Part shown: positions 34,594 through 46,861 of the stretch, piece by piece
Layout: each line of letters starts with the position of its first letter
Numbering within the stretch: the stretch's first letter is position 1
Origin: Rotaria socialis
Lineage: Eukaryota > Rotifera > Eurotatoria > Philodinida > Philodinidae
Direction: 5' to 3'
Assembly (NCBI GenBank): GCA_905331475.1
Contig: CAJNYU010003364.1
Coordinates: 372,001-436,000 of the forward strand
DNA: 64,000 bases
The notes under the pieces: generated by a model
The model's input: only the letters and a program-made list of their open reading frames with translations
Database searches by the model: none
What the model was told of the DNA's origin: nothing
Program-made: the position numbers and the translations under genes

Positions 34594-35112
34594 TTATTTC
34601 TCCGTACTTTTTTTATTTGTTAGATATCTAAGATAAATCTTAGTAACTGTATTAACAAATGTATTTAATGCCATAATCCAAATAACTAATGGGAAGCGAA
34701 AAAATGGAAAATAAAATAAAAATGTTCTATCAGTTCGTCGAGTTTGTATTGTCAGAAAGATCATAATGAAAACAGTTCCAATGTTGAGAATCGTTCGAAT
34801 ATAAGTTAATAACGTTTTTTGTTTCGTTTCAATATTGTTTCGTTCAGTTTTAAGACGTTCAACAAGTGAATTACGTTGTCGTTCTTTGCGCGAATATGCA
34901 GCAAATTCATCTTGCGGGGAAATTGTTTTTAATTCACATGTTACATTTTTTAATTCATTTGTAAGCGCATCGATTGTCATGGATGGAGAATAAAATTGAT
35001 TTAGAATCCATATACATATCAGTGGTGCATATGTACGAAGACATATTACTAAGCTAGTTAATAGAAATAAAGACCAATTGACTGCTGGTATTAATAATGT
35101 ATCTAACGACAT
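34594..35112 (-). CDS. GET1: GET1/WRB tail-anchored protein insertion receptor subunit
   Basis: Intronless, 172 residues. ER membrane receptor that, with CAMLG, accepts tail-anchored proteins from the GET3 ATPase. There is an N-terminal membrane helix (WSLFLLTSLVICLRTYAP). It is followed by the cytosolic coiled coil with the family core SPQDEFAAYSRKERQRNSLV and KLKTE-like residues (about residues 65-100), and two further membrane segments (about 105-125 and 135-160). Length (human 174) and topology match the WRB/CHD5 family. It is convergent with the homeobox gene, 236 bases apart. Confidence 0.88.
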   Translation of the reverse strand: MSLDTLLIPAVNWSLFLLTSLVICLRTYAPLICIWILNQFYSPSMTIDALTNELKNVTCELKTISPQDEFAAYSRKERQRNSLVERLKTERNNIETKQKTLLTYIRTILNIGTVFIMIFLTIQTRRTDRTFLFYFPFFRFPLVIWIMALNTFVNTVTKIYLRYLTNKKSTEK

Positions 35113-35497
35113 TTTTAATATAAAAATCTATAAAAAAAACACAATCAATCAATCAATAGTAGTTTCATATTTTTGTTTTCTGAGTGCCTTCTTTTGCTAT
35201 TTTCCTTAGATCGACTGAAATATATTTCTTTTAAAACAAGAATCTTCCATAGAATCATTAAATTAAAAAATGTATTTTTCTCTTCTGATTTTAATTTTTA
35301 TCAGCAACATAGAAAAATTGATGTATATCCTCATCAATTAAATATGAAAAATTATAAATATGTGAATCTTCTGATATTAATCGACATCTATATATATATA
35401 TATTGTTCATCTATCGAAATAAATAAAAACACAATAAATAAAATGGAATAGGCGACAACATAAATGCAAACGAATTGTATAATATTGTTATTATCTT
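35113..35497. other. Spacer between GET1 and ATP6V1F
   Basis: AT-rich, with a short (TA)n run near 35390. It should contain the GET1 promoter and ATP6V1F 3' UTR. No element is recognised. Confidence 0.5.
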
Positions 35498-36126
35498 TTA
35501 TTTAAAATCTTCAATGCTGAACATACCCTAAAAAGAAAAATAGTTCATAAAATAGACTGGAATATATAATGTCTTCGCAAAACTTACACGTGCACGTCTC
35601 AAAATTGAATCTTTACTAGGATCATATGGATGTTCTTTACTTGGAATCTCTAATACTGCTGGTACATTTTTATCATGACCCTCAACAGTTCCACGAATCA
35701 TTTCAGCAATCTTTCAAAAGAGAAAAAATTAATTGAATAATTAAATAAAATATAAATAATTTCGTTTACATATTGACTAATAAGAATAATGCCAATATCA
35801 TCACGATTAAGAAAACTTTTAAACGTGTCATCAATATCCGATGCTTTCGTATCTATTGAATAGTTTAACATGAAAATAAATAGAATTGCTATGTTTTTTT
35901 AAACAAACTTTTATCGACAATTAAGAAATTTGGTTTACGTGTTTTAGCGTGTAATTCACCAATGCCACCAAGTAGAAAACCAGTTACTGTATCCTTTTGA
36001 AAAAGAAAAAAACTACAGAATTGATAAAGAAAAGAAGAGTAAACTAACTTCATCTCCAATAACAGCCATTATTTTACTTTTTCCACCAAAAACTGTTGGA
36101 GCTGAAGTTGCACCACCACTTGCCAT
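35498..36126 (-). CDS. ATP6V1F: V-type proton ATPase subunit F
   Basis: Small V1-sector rotor-stalk subunit of the vacuolar proton pump. Minus-strand exons: 36126-36049, 35993-35909, 35852-35770, 35710-35588, 35527-35498. They join in phase to 132 residues. The sequence follows the family throughout: [39 protein letters not shown], then [20 protein letters not shown] and [15 protein letters not shown]. It is about 13 residues longer than the human protein because of a Gly/Ala/Ser-rich N-terminal extension. All four introns are 55-60 nt GT-AG. Confidence 0.95.
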
Positions 36127-37094
36127 TTTAAATTCAATAAAGAAAATATAGAATCTCAAACGAAAGTAAAAATAATATTTAGTGGAAATTAATTCATCAA
36201 TGTCACTTATAAACATCAAGAAAAAAAAAGTATTTTCGATAAATCCTGTTCATATTAGTACAGAACATATGCGCAGTTTCTTTGGTTATATTGAAACTGT
36301 ATAAAAAAAAATGATATAATGAAGTTTTTGTAAATAATGCATTGTGTAAAAATAATACAGGACTACAAAATCGTAGCTTTTCATTGGGCAAATAACACCT
36401 ATTGATAATATGAAGAATGATAAACGGAACACATCTTTTTTTAAACTTTTTCCTTCTCATATAACTGAATTAAAGTTCGAGAATAAAAGAACGAAGTCAA
36501 ATTTTCAAAAAAAAAGCCGAATAAAATACATACTATAATTGTCAACATAAAAATTTATTAAACATATTGGAAACAAAAAGTTATATTCTATTCCAGTAAA
36601 TTTTGATATAGTATAAATATCAATATTTATTTCAGCAAAATATTTCTTATATTTTACTTTTGGTTAGTAGTAAATCTACTAGTAGAGACATTGAAGATAA
36701 CTAATAGTGGCTGATACATATTTGCTTTTGCCACGTATAGAATAAAAAAAGAAAACTTTGTTTTGTTTTTTCTTGTTTTGTTTTGAGGGTTCGATAAAAT
36801 ATTCTGACATTGGTAAGAATTTTTAACCAATAGAAAGATTTGTCAATCAAACTTAATTCATTGTTCTCTTTTTTGTTGTTTTTGTTTTTGGTACTAAATT
36901 ACAGGCTTCATTTATTTTTTATGTATCCATAAAACAGTGTTTCGCTTGTTACAATTCCAATTGAAGTTCAATTTTTGTTACTACCTTGAATACAGTTTGA
37001 TGCAACTTAAATACATTAATTAAGTGTGACGGTGTGGTGTGATATAGTACAACAGGAATTGCATTTTTTTTTCTATTGATTATGTTAGATATAA
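36127..37094. promoter_or_regulatory. Divergent intergenic region between ATP6V1F and SCAP
   Basis: About 970 bases between the two divergent start codons, AT-rich and with poly-A/T runs. It must carry both promoters. No motif is clear enough to call. Confidence 0.4.
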
Positions 37095-40000
37095 ATGTAT
37101 CGTGCATTGTTAAAACTTCATATTCATCTTAAAGTAAACTATTCTTCAATTATTATTTATTTTCTATCATACTTTTGTACATTTTATTATTATTATTATT
37201 AGAATAGAGTACTTGATTTGTCGTATGCTTATGGATTCTTTGTTGCTGATCATTCACTTTATGTAATTCTCATTTGTTTTGGTGTATTTCTACTGAGTTT
37301 GTATGAAAGAAACTATTCGTTTCTGTTTTCATGTATATAAGTAATCTATTTTAGATTTCAAATAACGACAAATGTTCCACCACCCGGAAGTACCTTGGAA
37401 ATTTTTGCTGAATCATCAAAATCATTTCGACCAGTACGTGCTCGTTTAGAATTGAATACGAGCGATCAATTACATGACAAGCAACCAGATAAACCATTAT
37501 GGGTAAATTTAATTATAAAATTCTATAAAGTTAATTTAAAATCATTGATACAACTGTAGAATTGAATATAGAAAACGAAAATTCTCTTTTTACTCTATAT
37601 AAATATATTTGTTAACTTTGTTGTTTTGAAAATATATTTAGTATTCTGGTTATCCGCTTGCTTATGTTCAACATATTGTTATACGATGTTCAACATTAAC
37701 ATCACGTTCGTCTTGTCTTTTACGTGCACGTGATATTCGTGATCGTCTTTTTTCTGATCCACAATTTGATGCAAATTGTTTACGAGTTGGTGAACCAATA
37801 AATACTCAACAAATGGCATCATATTTACCTTCATTCGGTTGTCTTTTTCTTTCGCCATTAAACCTTTGGTCAAATGATTTATCAAATATAATAAGTAATG
37901 AGCGCGAAATTCTCGAATCAATTCCAACATTATCAAAACGTTACGCAGATATTATATTTGGTATTCCACAAGAATATTTTTCATCACATAAACCTTTAAC
38001 ATATGCAATCACACTTCTATTAAATAATGCATCAAATGAATATCGACAAGATTTAAAAAAGCGACTGTTTGCTTTAGATGAACAACAAAAAGATGATATA
38101 ATACATATTTATTTTTCAAGAAAATCTCTTCTTTATTATCTACCATTAGTACTCATTTATGTTGTTGTATTTCTTTATATTTATTACTCCGTTAGTAAGT
38201 AAAATATTGAAATTTTCTTTGTAATTTAAATATAGATATTGAATGTATGAAGAGTTAGCTCAAAAAAGCAGTTAAATACTAGTCCATGGACATATTTTAA
38301 TCAGAAATTCTCTTTTGCATTTTCTATTCCTCTTGATTAAATATAGGAAAATGAAGATGAATATTGAATTTAAGAAAAAAGAAGTGAAATACAAAAATCT
38401 TCTTTAAACTTTTCTCTATATTCATGAAATTCTCAGTATTGATCAAGTGATCATTAATCGAAAAATAGATATGAGATTTCTATAATGTTTCGACCTTCGC
38501 CTTTAATTTTCATGGACGTTTCTGTTTACTTACTGTTATGTTCTATTCCATGGCGTAGCTCGATTAAAAGAGAAAGAAAACTTTTCAGCATAACTGGATA
38601 GCTGCATTAATTAATGAAACTTTTCATGAAGAAATAAATCTAAATTTTTGACAAAGATTTCCTCAAGAGGAAATTTCTGTTTTGTTTTCTCTTATTTCTC
38701 TCTGATGAATATTGCAGATATTGTTCATTCCAAAATAAAATTGAACCATATGTTTTCAGTCGATTTATTGTTAAAAGAAGAAAACAAACTGAAGTCGAAA
38801 TAATAGCCCGTGATATTTCAAATATACGACAATTGCATTAGAATTATATTCTTTTTAATTTAAGGTCAATTCGAATGTGTAAAATCTAAATGGGGTCTTG
38901 CATTAGCAGCAACAGTACAAATAGTTGTGTCTTTGCTAATATCATTAGCGCTATCATCATTATTTCATATGACACCACGTCTTGATGGTGGTGAAGTATT
39001 TCCATATTTAGTTATATTTATTGGTTTAGAAAATTTAGTTGTATTAACACGTGCAGTAACATCATCACAAGCACAAAAACAATATGATGATATACGTGAA
39101 CGTGTGGCACATGCACTTCGTGCTGAATCTTGGACAATATCAAAACATTTAGTTTATGAATTAGTCATTGTTATGATTGGTTTTATAACATATGTTCCAA
39201 CAGTGAGAGAGTTTTGTCAATTGGCATTAATTGGAATATTAATTGATTTTTTTATGCAAATTAATTTTTGGTTAGCGGTTTTAAGTATCGATATTCGAAG
39301 ATTTACAGTTGGTGTTGGAAAAAAGAAAAACAGAAATTTAGAACAAGAAAAGAAAGAAATTAAAGTATCACTACCTATGAGAATGCCATATTTAACAAAC
39401 AGGCGACAACAACAACAACAACAATCTCAATGGGCTCGATATAGAGTTTTACAAAGAGGAAGTATGTTTCTTGTTCTTGTTTGGGTCATTCTGATTTTTT
39501 ATAAGTCATGTTTAATTGTTGATTTATTGCATAAAAATGGTAAGAAAAATCATTGTTTAAATGAATCAGTTTTTTTCTATTTTATTATTTTTTACTTAAG
39601 TACAAATAAATCGAGAACAAATCAAAGATTTTGTTCCTGAAAAAATGCTCAATGAACATTATGGTTCGTCGATTTCGAATCAATATGATTCGAATATTCA
39701 TGTAGAAGATCAAATGATGAATAATGTATCTTTACCCAACTATGAATGGCAAACACTTCTATCCTATGATCATTGGTCAACCTTATTTTCTTTTTATAAT
39801 ATTTCATATGATAATCGTTATTTAAGTATAATGCCATCAATTTATTTACCAGTGGTTTCTTCTGAAGATCAACCATTTAATGTGAAAACAAAGGCTCCTG
39901 ATTATAACGTATGTAGTATCTCATGTTTAGTTGTAAGAAATATTAGAAATTATTTTTAAATCTTATTGAAAAAAACCTCAATAATTATTTGATTTTTTTA

Positions 40001-42643
40001 TAAAGTTTAACAGATTTATAGAAAATATATAAAAAATTATTTATATACATGAATAGAAGAATTTATATATATATATTTGATAGAATTTAGTTTTCATAAA
40101 ATAGAAGTACGTGCTAAATATGAATACATGGAGATATTCAAAAGTTAGCATAGAGACTAATTCAAAAATAGCTTTACTATAGAAGATTCATGTTCATTAG
40201 ATCTACTATGTACTGAGTCTCTATATTATTAAATTATTGTGAGTGGCTTAAAAAAAGTATTCCAATATTTGTCTTCAATGGTTGTGTGTAAGAAGCTGAT
40301 TATGACATTGAAACAAACAGCTATCATATAAAAACATAGAAGATATTTTTATATTAGAGATTAAGACAAAAATGAAATATGTATGAAAACATGATAGAAA
40401 ATAATAAAAGAAAAACAAGTATGAATAGCTATCTACAAGGCAAACAAAATAACGAATACATATCTATAGAATTCTGAACTTAAGCAATTATCTTGTTGCT
40501 CTGTGAAATAGAAGAAATATAATTTTATTAATAAATCAGTGAAATATCATTTATGAAATATATATATATATATTTAGGCACAACATCGACCTTTAATTGA
40601 TGCTACAATAACAAGTACAAGTAGTTCATTGATTGATCGTCGATTTTCAACGGCTCTTTGGGAACTTCTTTTCATTGTTTTATTTGGTTTAACATTATTT
40701 AGTATTGTTTATTTCTGTTTTTTTTCGTCATCATTTACACTAAATTCAAGTCATAATCGATCATTGTCTTATATAAAAAGTGACTATTCAATTGTTCCAA
40801 CAATATTAATACCTCCATCATCGACATTATTAATTGAATCGATGTACGTACATGAAAGTGGTACAGTTGTTAGTGTAGCATATTCCAATGGTTCGATTTG
40901 TATGTGGAGTCCTCAAACAGGTGGTATTATTCTAACACAACAAAGATATTCAATAGCATCCAGTGAGAAAATCATAAGTCATGTTTGGTGTTCGTTAATG
41001 ATTGATGAACATCGGTGTCTATTTGGATGTTCAAATGGTCAAATAGAAATTTATCCTAATAACTCGACAGCAAAAAATCTAATATTATCTGGGTGTGATG
41101 ATCTTGGTGGTATAACACATCTTATACGAGCATCATCAACATTGATCATCAGTATTACACGTCGTGGTTACGTAATTCTTTTTGAATATTTAAATGGTTT
41201 AATCAAACAAATTTATATTAAAAGAATACATCAATGGCCGATACGTGTTTGTCAAATGGATTTCAATTCTCCCATTATATTTACTGGTAGTGATGATCAT
41301 TCAATTAAAGTCACGAATGTTTCCAATGGCTCATGTTTACATACTTTACAAAAACATCAATCACCTATCAATTGTCTTGCTCTTGACCCAGTAAGTTAAA
41401 ACTGTTTAGATAATACAGTCAAAAACAAAATGAAATGATAATTTCAGATTTTCATTAGATGTTATTTGACAATAATAAAACAAAATATTATCTACCTTTT
41501 CCATATGATATATCGAATAACTTGTTGATAGCTACTAAGATTCTGTTAATCTTTTCAACTATTACTCTGGAAATACATACTTGTCGGTTCTTTATTATGT
41601 AGTTTCTGTTCTTTAAATCGAGTTCAAATGAGTTGCACTGAATTTATGCGTATTTCCTATTTGATAAGTTCATTTTCATTCTACAGAAACAAAAAATTAT
41701 GTTGTTATTGATGATTGAGACAATATGGATTTATTTCAAATTTCATGATACTCTTTCGTTGTGTATCTGAAATCCGTTACATTCTATTTATTAATTCAAT
41801 TGAATTAATTTTATCTTACACAAGTTTCTTTTCGATCCTATCTTATGTTTGTTCGTAATAGACTATTCTAATACGGTATATATCATATTAAATGATCTCA
41901 ATACCGTGAATTTTGAAGTTTTAGAAGCTCAATTTTGACGAAAACTAAAAAATTAATCTATTAGTATCCTTTTGTTATAATTCGATTGTCTTTATCACAT
42001 ACAGAAGCTCAAACTAAGTTTACAAATCTCTTTTCAAATATTTATGTTCTCATTTTCTTTTGGAACTTTAGTTTGAATAATTCTTGTTCTGTCTATTGAT
42101 TCTAGTTCTATTTTCTATTAAATAACTATTTATTATTTTCTTTTAAAAATAATTTAGTATCATCCACCAATATTGGTAAGCGGTTGTTTTAATGGAGTAT
42201 TATGTGTTTGGAAAGGAGATGATCTTATTCAAACAAATCTAAATGCACATCCGTCATCAATAATAACTGATTTAAATTTCTGTGGTCATTCATCGAATAT
42301 CATAAGTCTTGGAACCGATAAACGATTATGCATATGGACACAGTCAAACTTACAACTTATTTATGAATTAAATGATATAACATCCAATTGTTTTACAATA
42401 CATCGTACAAATTATTTATTCTATACAAAATTGAATTCTCTTTTTGTCTATGACACATTTAATCAAACAAAAATTTCAACAAGACAATTTTTAATTCCAT
42501 TTCTTAATGATATTAATCGAGATGAAAATGAAATGAATATTGACAAAATTATCTATTCGTCACAAGCAGAAACATTAATATTACAGAATTCGGATATTGT
42601 TTATGCAATGCACTTACCACAAAGTTTTTTTCTTGTTCGGTGA
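37095..42643 (+). CDS. SCAP: SREBP cleavage-activating protein
   Basis: ER sterol sensor that escorts SREBP to the Golgi. Exons: 37095-37133, 37203-37300, 37355-37502, 37642-38194, 38865-39539, 39601-39908, 40578-41390, 42158-42643. They total 1,039 residues (human 1,279). The order is as in the family: first membrane helix, luminal loop (YPLAYVQHI, FGCLFLSPLNLW), sterol-sensing domain (VKSKWGLALAA, DGGEVFPYLVIFIGLENLVV, SIDIRR). Then come a second luminal loop (HWSTLFSFYNISYDNRYLSI), the last helix, and WD40 repeats (FTGSDDHSIKV, SGCFNGVLCVW, SLGTDKRLCIW). After SIDIRR the COPII-binding hexapeptide MELADL of vertebrates reads FTVGVG. Three introns exceed 650 nt. The exon 1 and 2 joins are the least certain. 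Confidence 0.93.
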
Positions 42644-43526
42644 TTAATTTATTGATTGATTACTTTTTTTGTGATATTTATTTTTTACTTTTTATTCATA
42701 ACTGAACAGATGTGTATAAAGAGAAACAAACGTCCTTTCCAATACATATATATGTATATATATATATAGATGAAAAAACAAGAGTTTGATTTCTCTGTTT
42801 TTTTTGTGTGTTATCTTTTCCGCTTTTTTTCAATATGAATGTTTGATAAATTGTCGTATTAATACCTGACGATTGTTATGATCATTTTTTAGATTGTATA
42901 AATCGATACGTACGTGTTGTCGTGTGTCTGGCATTTCATTTGTTTGGTGATGCGACGATTAAATATAAATTCCATTTGCATTTCAGTATCCGTGTTACTT
43001 CAAATCTCTTAGTATATTGGAAGGAAGACACGGCTATGACGATGGCAACCATCAAAGGTAGATATTCTATTTACAGGGTTTTTTCTCGCCACCGCCGTTT
43101 GATGAGTCCATCATTCTATTGTTTTTATTCACCATTCATTCACTTTGACACCAGTACAATAGCAGTTGTGCTTATCGGCATCGTTGCTTTTCTCTCTCTC
43201 TCTCTCTCCGTGTATGTGTTTTTAGACTAGTGTTGCATGCTGCTGCTCTGATGTTGACGTGATGATTGTTTCCCTTCCTCACGTTCTCTCTCATTTTGCG
43301 TTTTGTTCTGCCTTGTCACGACCGACACACATACATACATCATATGATCCTGCATTTTTTTTCTTTCCTTCTCCCCTCTCTCTTCCATATGATCTTCTCC
43401 TACTAGTGCACCATTCCCATTTTTTTTTATCGGCAGTAATAATGATGTTGTTGATGATGATGATAGCCTTGTGTGCATTTATATATTATTTTTCACATTT
43501 GTATATTTTAGTTTGTCGTTATTGGT
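42644..43526. other. Intergenic region between SCAP and TLK
   Basis: It contains (TA)n near 42747-42768, (CT)n near 43192-43208 and the TLK promoter region. A splice-acceptor-like TATTTTAG at 43503-43510 hints at a non-coding 5' exon of TLK. No gene recognised. Confidence 0.45.
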
Positions 43527-46500
43527 ATGACTAATCCCGAGTCTCATTATCCATTCGTTCGTTGGCCAGTAAACTCGGCTTCTAATTTGACTGGCATCTA
43601 TAATAAAAATCAAGACGATTGTCAGATATTTCATCCACCGGCAGCAACAAACCTTCTGACATATTTTCAACAAAAAAATCAAGCATTCACTCCTTATTCA
43701 ACGTACGTAATATTTATCTAGAACCTATTTTTTGGGCCTTATGGCGAATATATAATATGATGAAGTAAATATGTACTGTAAGTGCATTTATATATGTCTA
43801 TCTTAAGTCATTTTTATTGGCCTATTGGAAAATAAAATATAAATAAACGATAAAAGCATAATATATGCTTTTTTGTATTCACTAGTTTAAAATTCAATTT
43901 TTTTAGCCATCTTTAACCATATTATTTACGTAGAGTTCTGTTATTTCTCTAAAATTTAAAGAAAAAGAGCCGTAAAATAAATCAACAAAGTGACTTTTTT
44001 GAAATTTTAACAAATACGTTCTTCTTTCGAATAGACAATAAAATCAAGGCTAATTTATTCGTAAATGTTGATAATTTATCAAAAGAACACAGAAGAATTT
44101 TTTTCTATAACTCCATCCCAATTTTGTTTTCTTCTTTCTTCAAGAGATAATCATTTGAAATTATCAAATGTTGCTGTAGCTGGAATATCATCATCATCAT
44201 CGTGTTCATCATATCCGAAACAGGTATCATCATCATCTCCGATTCCATTTCAACCATATCTTATAACTCCATATCATACACAAAATACTCCACCTTATTC
44301 ATCATCAATGTCGAATTCAACAAATCTAACTCAAATATCCACACCTCGTAAACGTAAACAACCAATGAATGATTCATCATCATTTTTAACACCTTCAATA
44401 CCAACGAAACGATCAAATCCTCTAACTATGTTCTTTCCAAAAGTGACACCGTTCGACGGTTCAGTTGTGATGTTTCTTAACAATAGTAAAATGACTCAAA
44501 CTGATCCTTCATTCTCAATTTATACATCTAGTCAGCATCTTGATATTGAACAACAAAAAATAACAGCTGAAATTGATGAATTACGTCGAACAAAATTAGA
44601 TACGCAACGTCAATATGAATCAACAGTTGAAACAATAAAACGTTGTCTTGTTATGACACGTGCATTACTTATTGAAAAATCTCAATTAGAAAAAAAAGAA
44701 GCACGTGAAAAATCCATGGAAAATCGTTTACGTCTTGGTCAATTTGTTACACAACGACAAGGTACTTCATTTGTTGAACAATGGGTTGATGGTTTTGATT
44801 TTTTGGATAAACAACGCGCACAAGAACAATTAGCTCGAGCAAAAGAAAATCTTGATCGCGAACGAAAAAATTTAACAAAGAAAAAAACATTTTTACAACA
44901 ACAAATAATGATAGCAACCACAGTTGATGAGACAACTACACTGCATAGCTATTCTAATTCTATAGATTTTAACAATCCAGTGTTTGTCCCACCAACGAAA
45001 TCTAAACGAACAAATAAAGCATCAGCTATTAAAACACTCACTAGGTAAGTTTTATTTTTGACTTTTTATTTTAGTCTTTATTTTTACTAATAGAGAAAAT
45101 AATTGAGAATTTTTGTTTAATAAAACTAATTATCTTTTAAGTTTGAAATATTATTAGAAATAAAAATTACTTAAACTTAATAATAGTTTTCTATGGATTG
45201 ATAGTTTACTTATTTGAAAAGGATTACAAATGTTGATAAAATTTCATAGTTTCATACGAAAGGAATTATTGATTTTTTTGGTATATTTTAGTCAACAAAA
45301 ATCTCAACCAATTTCGTCCTCATCACTTGCTGTAACATTTAATAATAATCCTTTGATGGCCTCGCCATCATTCATAGGACATCAACAAATTCAAACATTT
45401 TCTGATAATTCAAACGATGGTCATTATCTATATTCTGGTGATAATAATCCACCTATTGATAGTGGAAATTCATCATCATCATCATCGTCTCTCATTTCAA
45501 ATTCATCATCGCCTATAATGACATTACAAGATTGGTATGAATATGATGAAGTACTTCGTCTTCGACAATTAACACTCAAACGTGAAGAATGCGACTTAGC
45601 ACAAGATTTAGAAAAACTTGATCGCGAAAGAAACGTTCATATAAGAGAATTAAAACGTTTATATAATGAAGATCATTCAAGATTCAATAAAAATAATATA
45701 CTTCATGAACGATACTTATTATTAACATTGATTGGTAAAGGTGGTTTCAGTGAAGTACATCGTGCTTTTGACTTACGTGAACAACGTTATGTTGCATGTA
45801 AAATTCATCAGTTAAATAAAGAATGGAAAGATGAAAAAAAAGTGAATTATATTAAACATGCTGTTAGAGAATATAATATACATAAACATTTAGAACATAA
45901 ACGTAAGTGTTTTCACTATTCAAATATATGTTAATATATTAATAAGAAGAAATCTTTCTTTAGGTATTGTTAAATTATTTGATGTATTTGAAATCGATAC
46001 AAATTCATTTTGTACAGTCTTGGAATACTGTGATGGAAATGATTTAGATTTTTTTCTTAAACAAAACAAAACGATTCCAGAAAAAGAAGCACGTTCAATC
46101 ATAATGCAAACAATAAATGCATTGAAATATCTCAATTCAGAAATAAAACCGCCTGTGGTCTGTTCTATTTAATTATTAAATAGAAAAAAAAACGAATGAT
46201 CTCTTATTTTATTTTATTTTTAGATTCATTATGATTTAAAACCAGGTAATGTTCTCTTGGGAAGAGGAAATAATAGTGGTGAAATCAAAATAACTGATTT
46301 CGGTTTATCGAAACAAATGCATGAGGATGCATTTGATGCTGATGATGGAATGGATCTTACATCTCAAGGTACATAAAAATTAAATCGATTAAAAGTTTAT
46401 TGATTAACGATTTTTATTTTTTTTTGTTCTAGGTGCTGGTACTTATTGGTATCTACCACCGGAAGTATTTGTTCAAGGTCCTAATCCTCCTAAGATTTCA

Positions 46501-46861
46501 TCTAAGGTTGATGTTTGGAGTATTGGCTGTAAGTTAAACATCTTGGTTTCGCTTTTGATTTATTTCATTCATTTCTATTTTAGGTATTTTCTATCAATGT
46601 CTATATGGTCGAAAGCCATACGGTCATAATTTATCTCAAGCAGCTATATTAGAAAATCAAACAATTTTAAATGCCAAAGAAATTCAATTTCCTAATCGAC
46701 CGCAAGTATCCAACGAAGCGAAATCTTTCATTCGTCGATGTTTAACTTATCAAGTCCGTGATCGTCCCGATGTTTTACAATTGAGTGAAGATGAATATTT
46801 GAAATCTAATCCAAAACGTACAACAGCTACAACTTCTTCGCAACTTTTTTGTCCCAAATAA
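43527..46861 (+). CDS. TLK: Tousled-like serine/threonine kinase
   Basis: Nuclear kinase that phosphorylates the histone chaperone ASF1 during replication-coupled chromatin assembly. Exons: 43527-43702, 44145-45044, 45292-45902, 45964-46157, 46224-46368, 46433-46528, 46584-46861. They total 799 residues. A long Ser-rich N-terminus is followed by coiled coils ([19 protein letters not shown], then [15 protein letters not shown] and FVEQWVDGF). The kinase domain starts at [20 protein letters not shown]. Catalytic residues are Lys in [21 protein letters not shown] (HYDLKP, as in the family) and [10 protein letters not shown]. The activation end is [11 protein letters not shown]. The tail is short. 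Two introns (442 and 247 nt) are longer than usual. Confidence 0.95.

Noticed and set aside
43227-43534. Overlapping ORFs in the TLK upstream region
   Set aside because: Low-complexity pyrimidine-rich DNA with CT runs. No domain, and the reading frames are not continued by exons.
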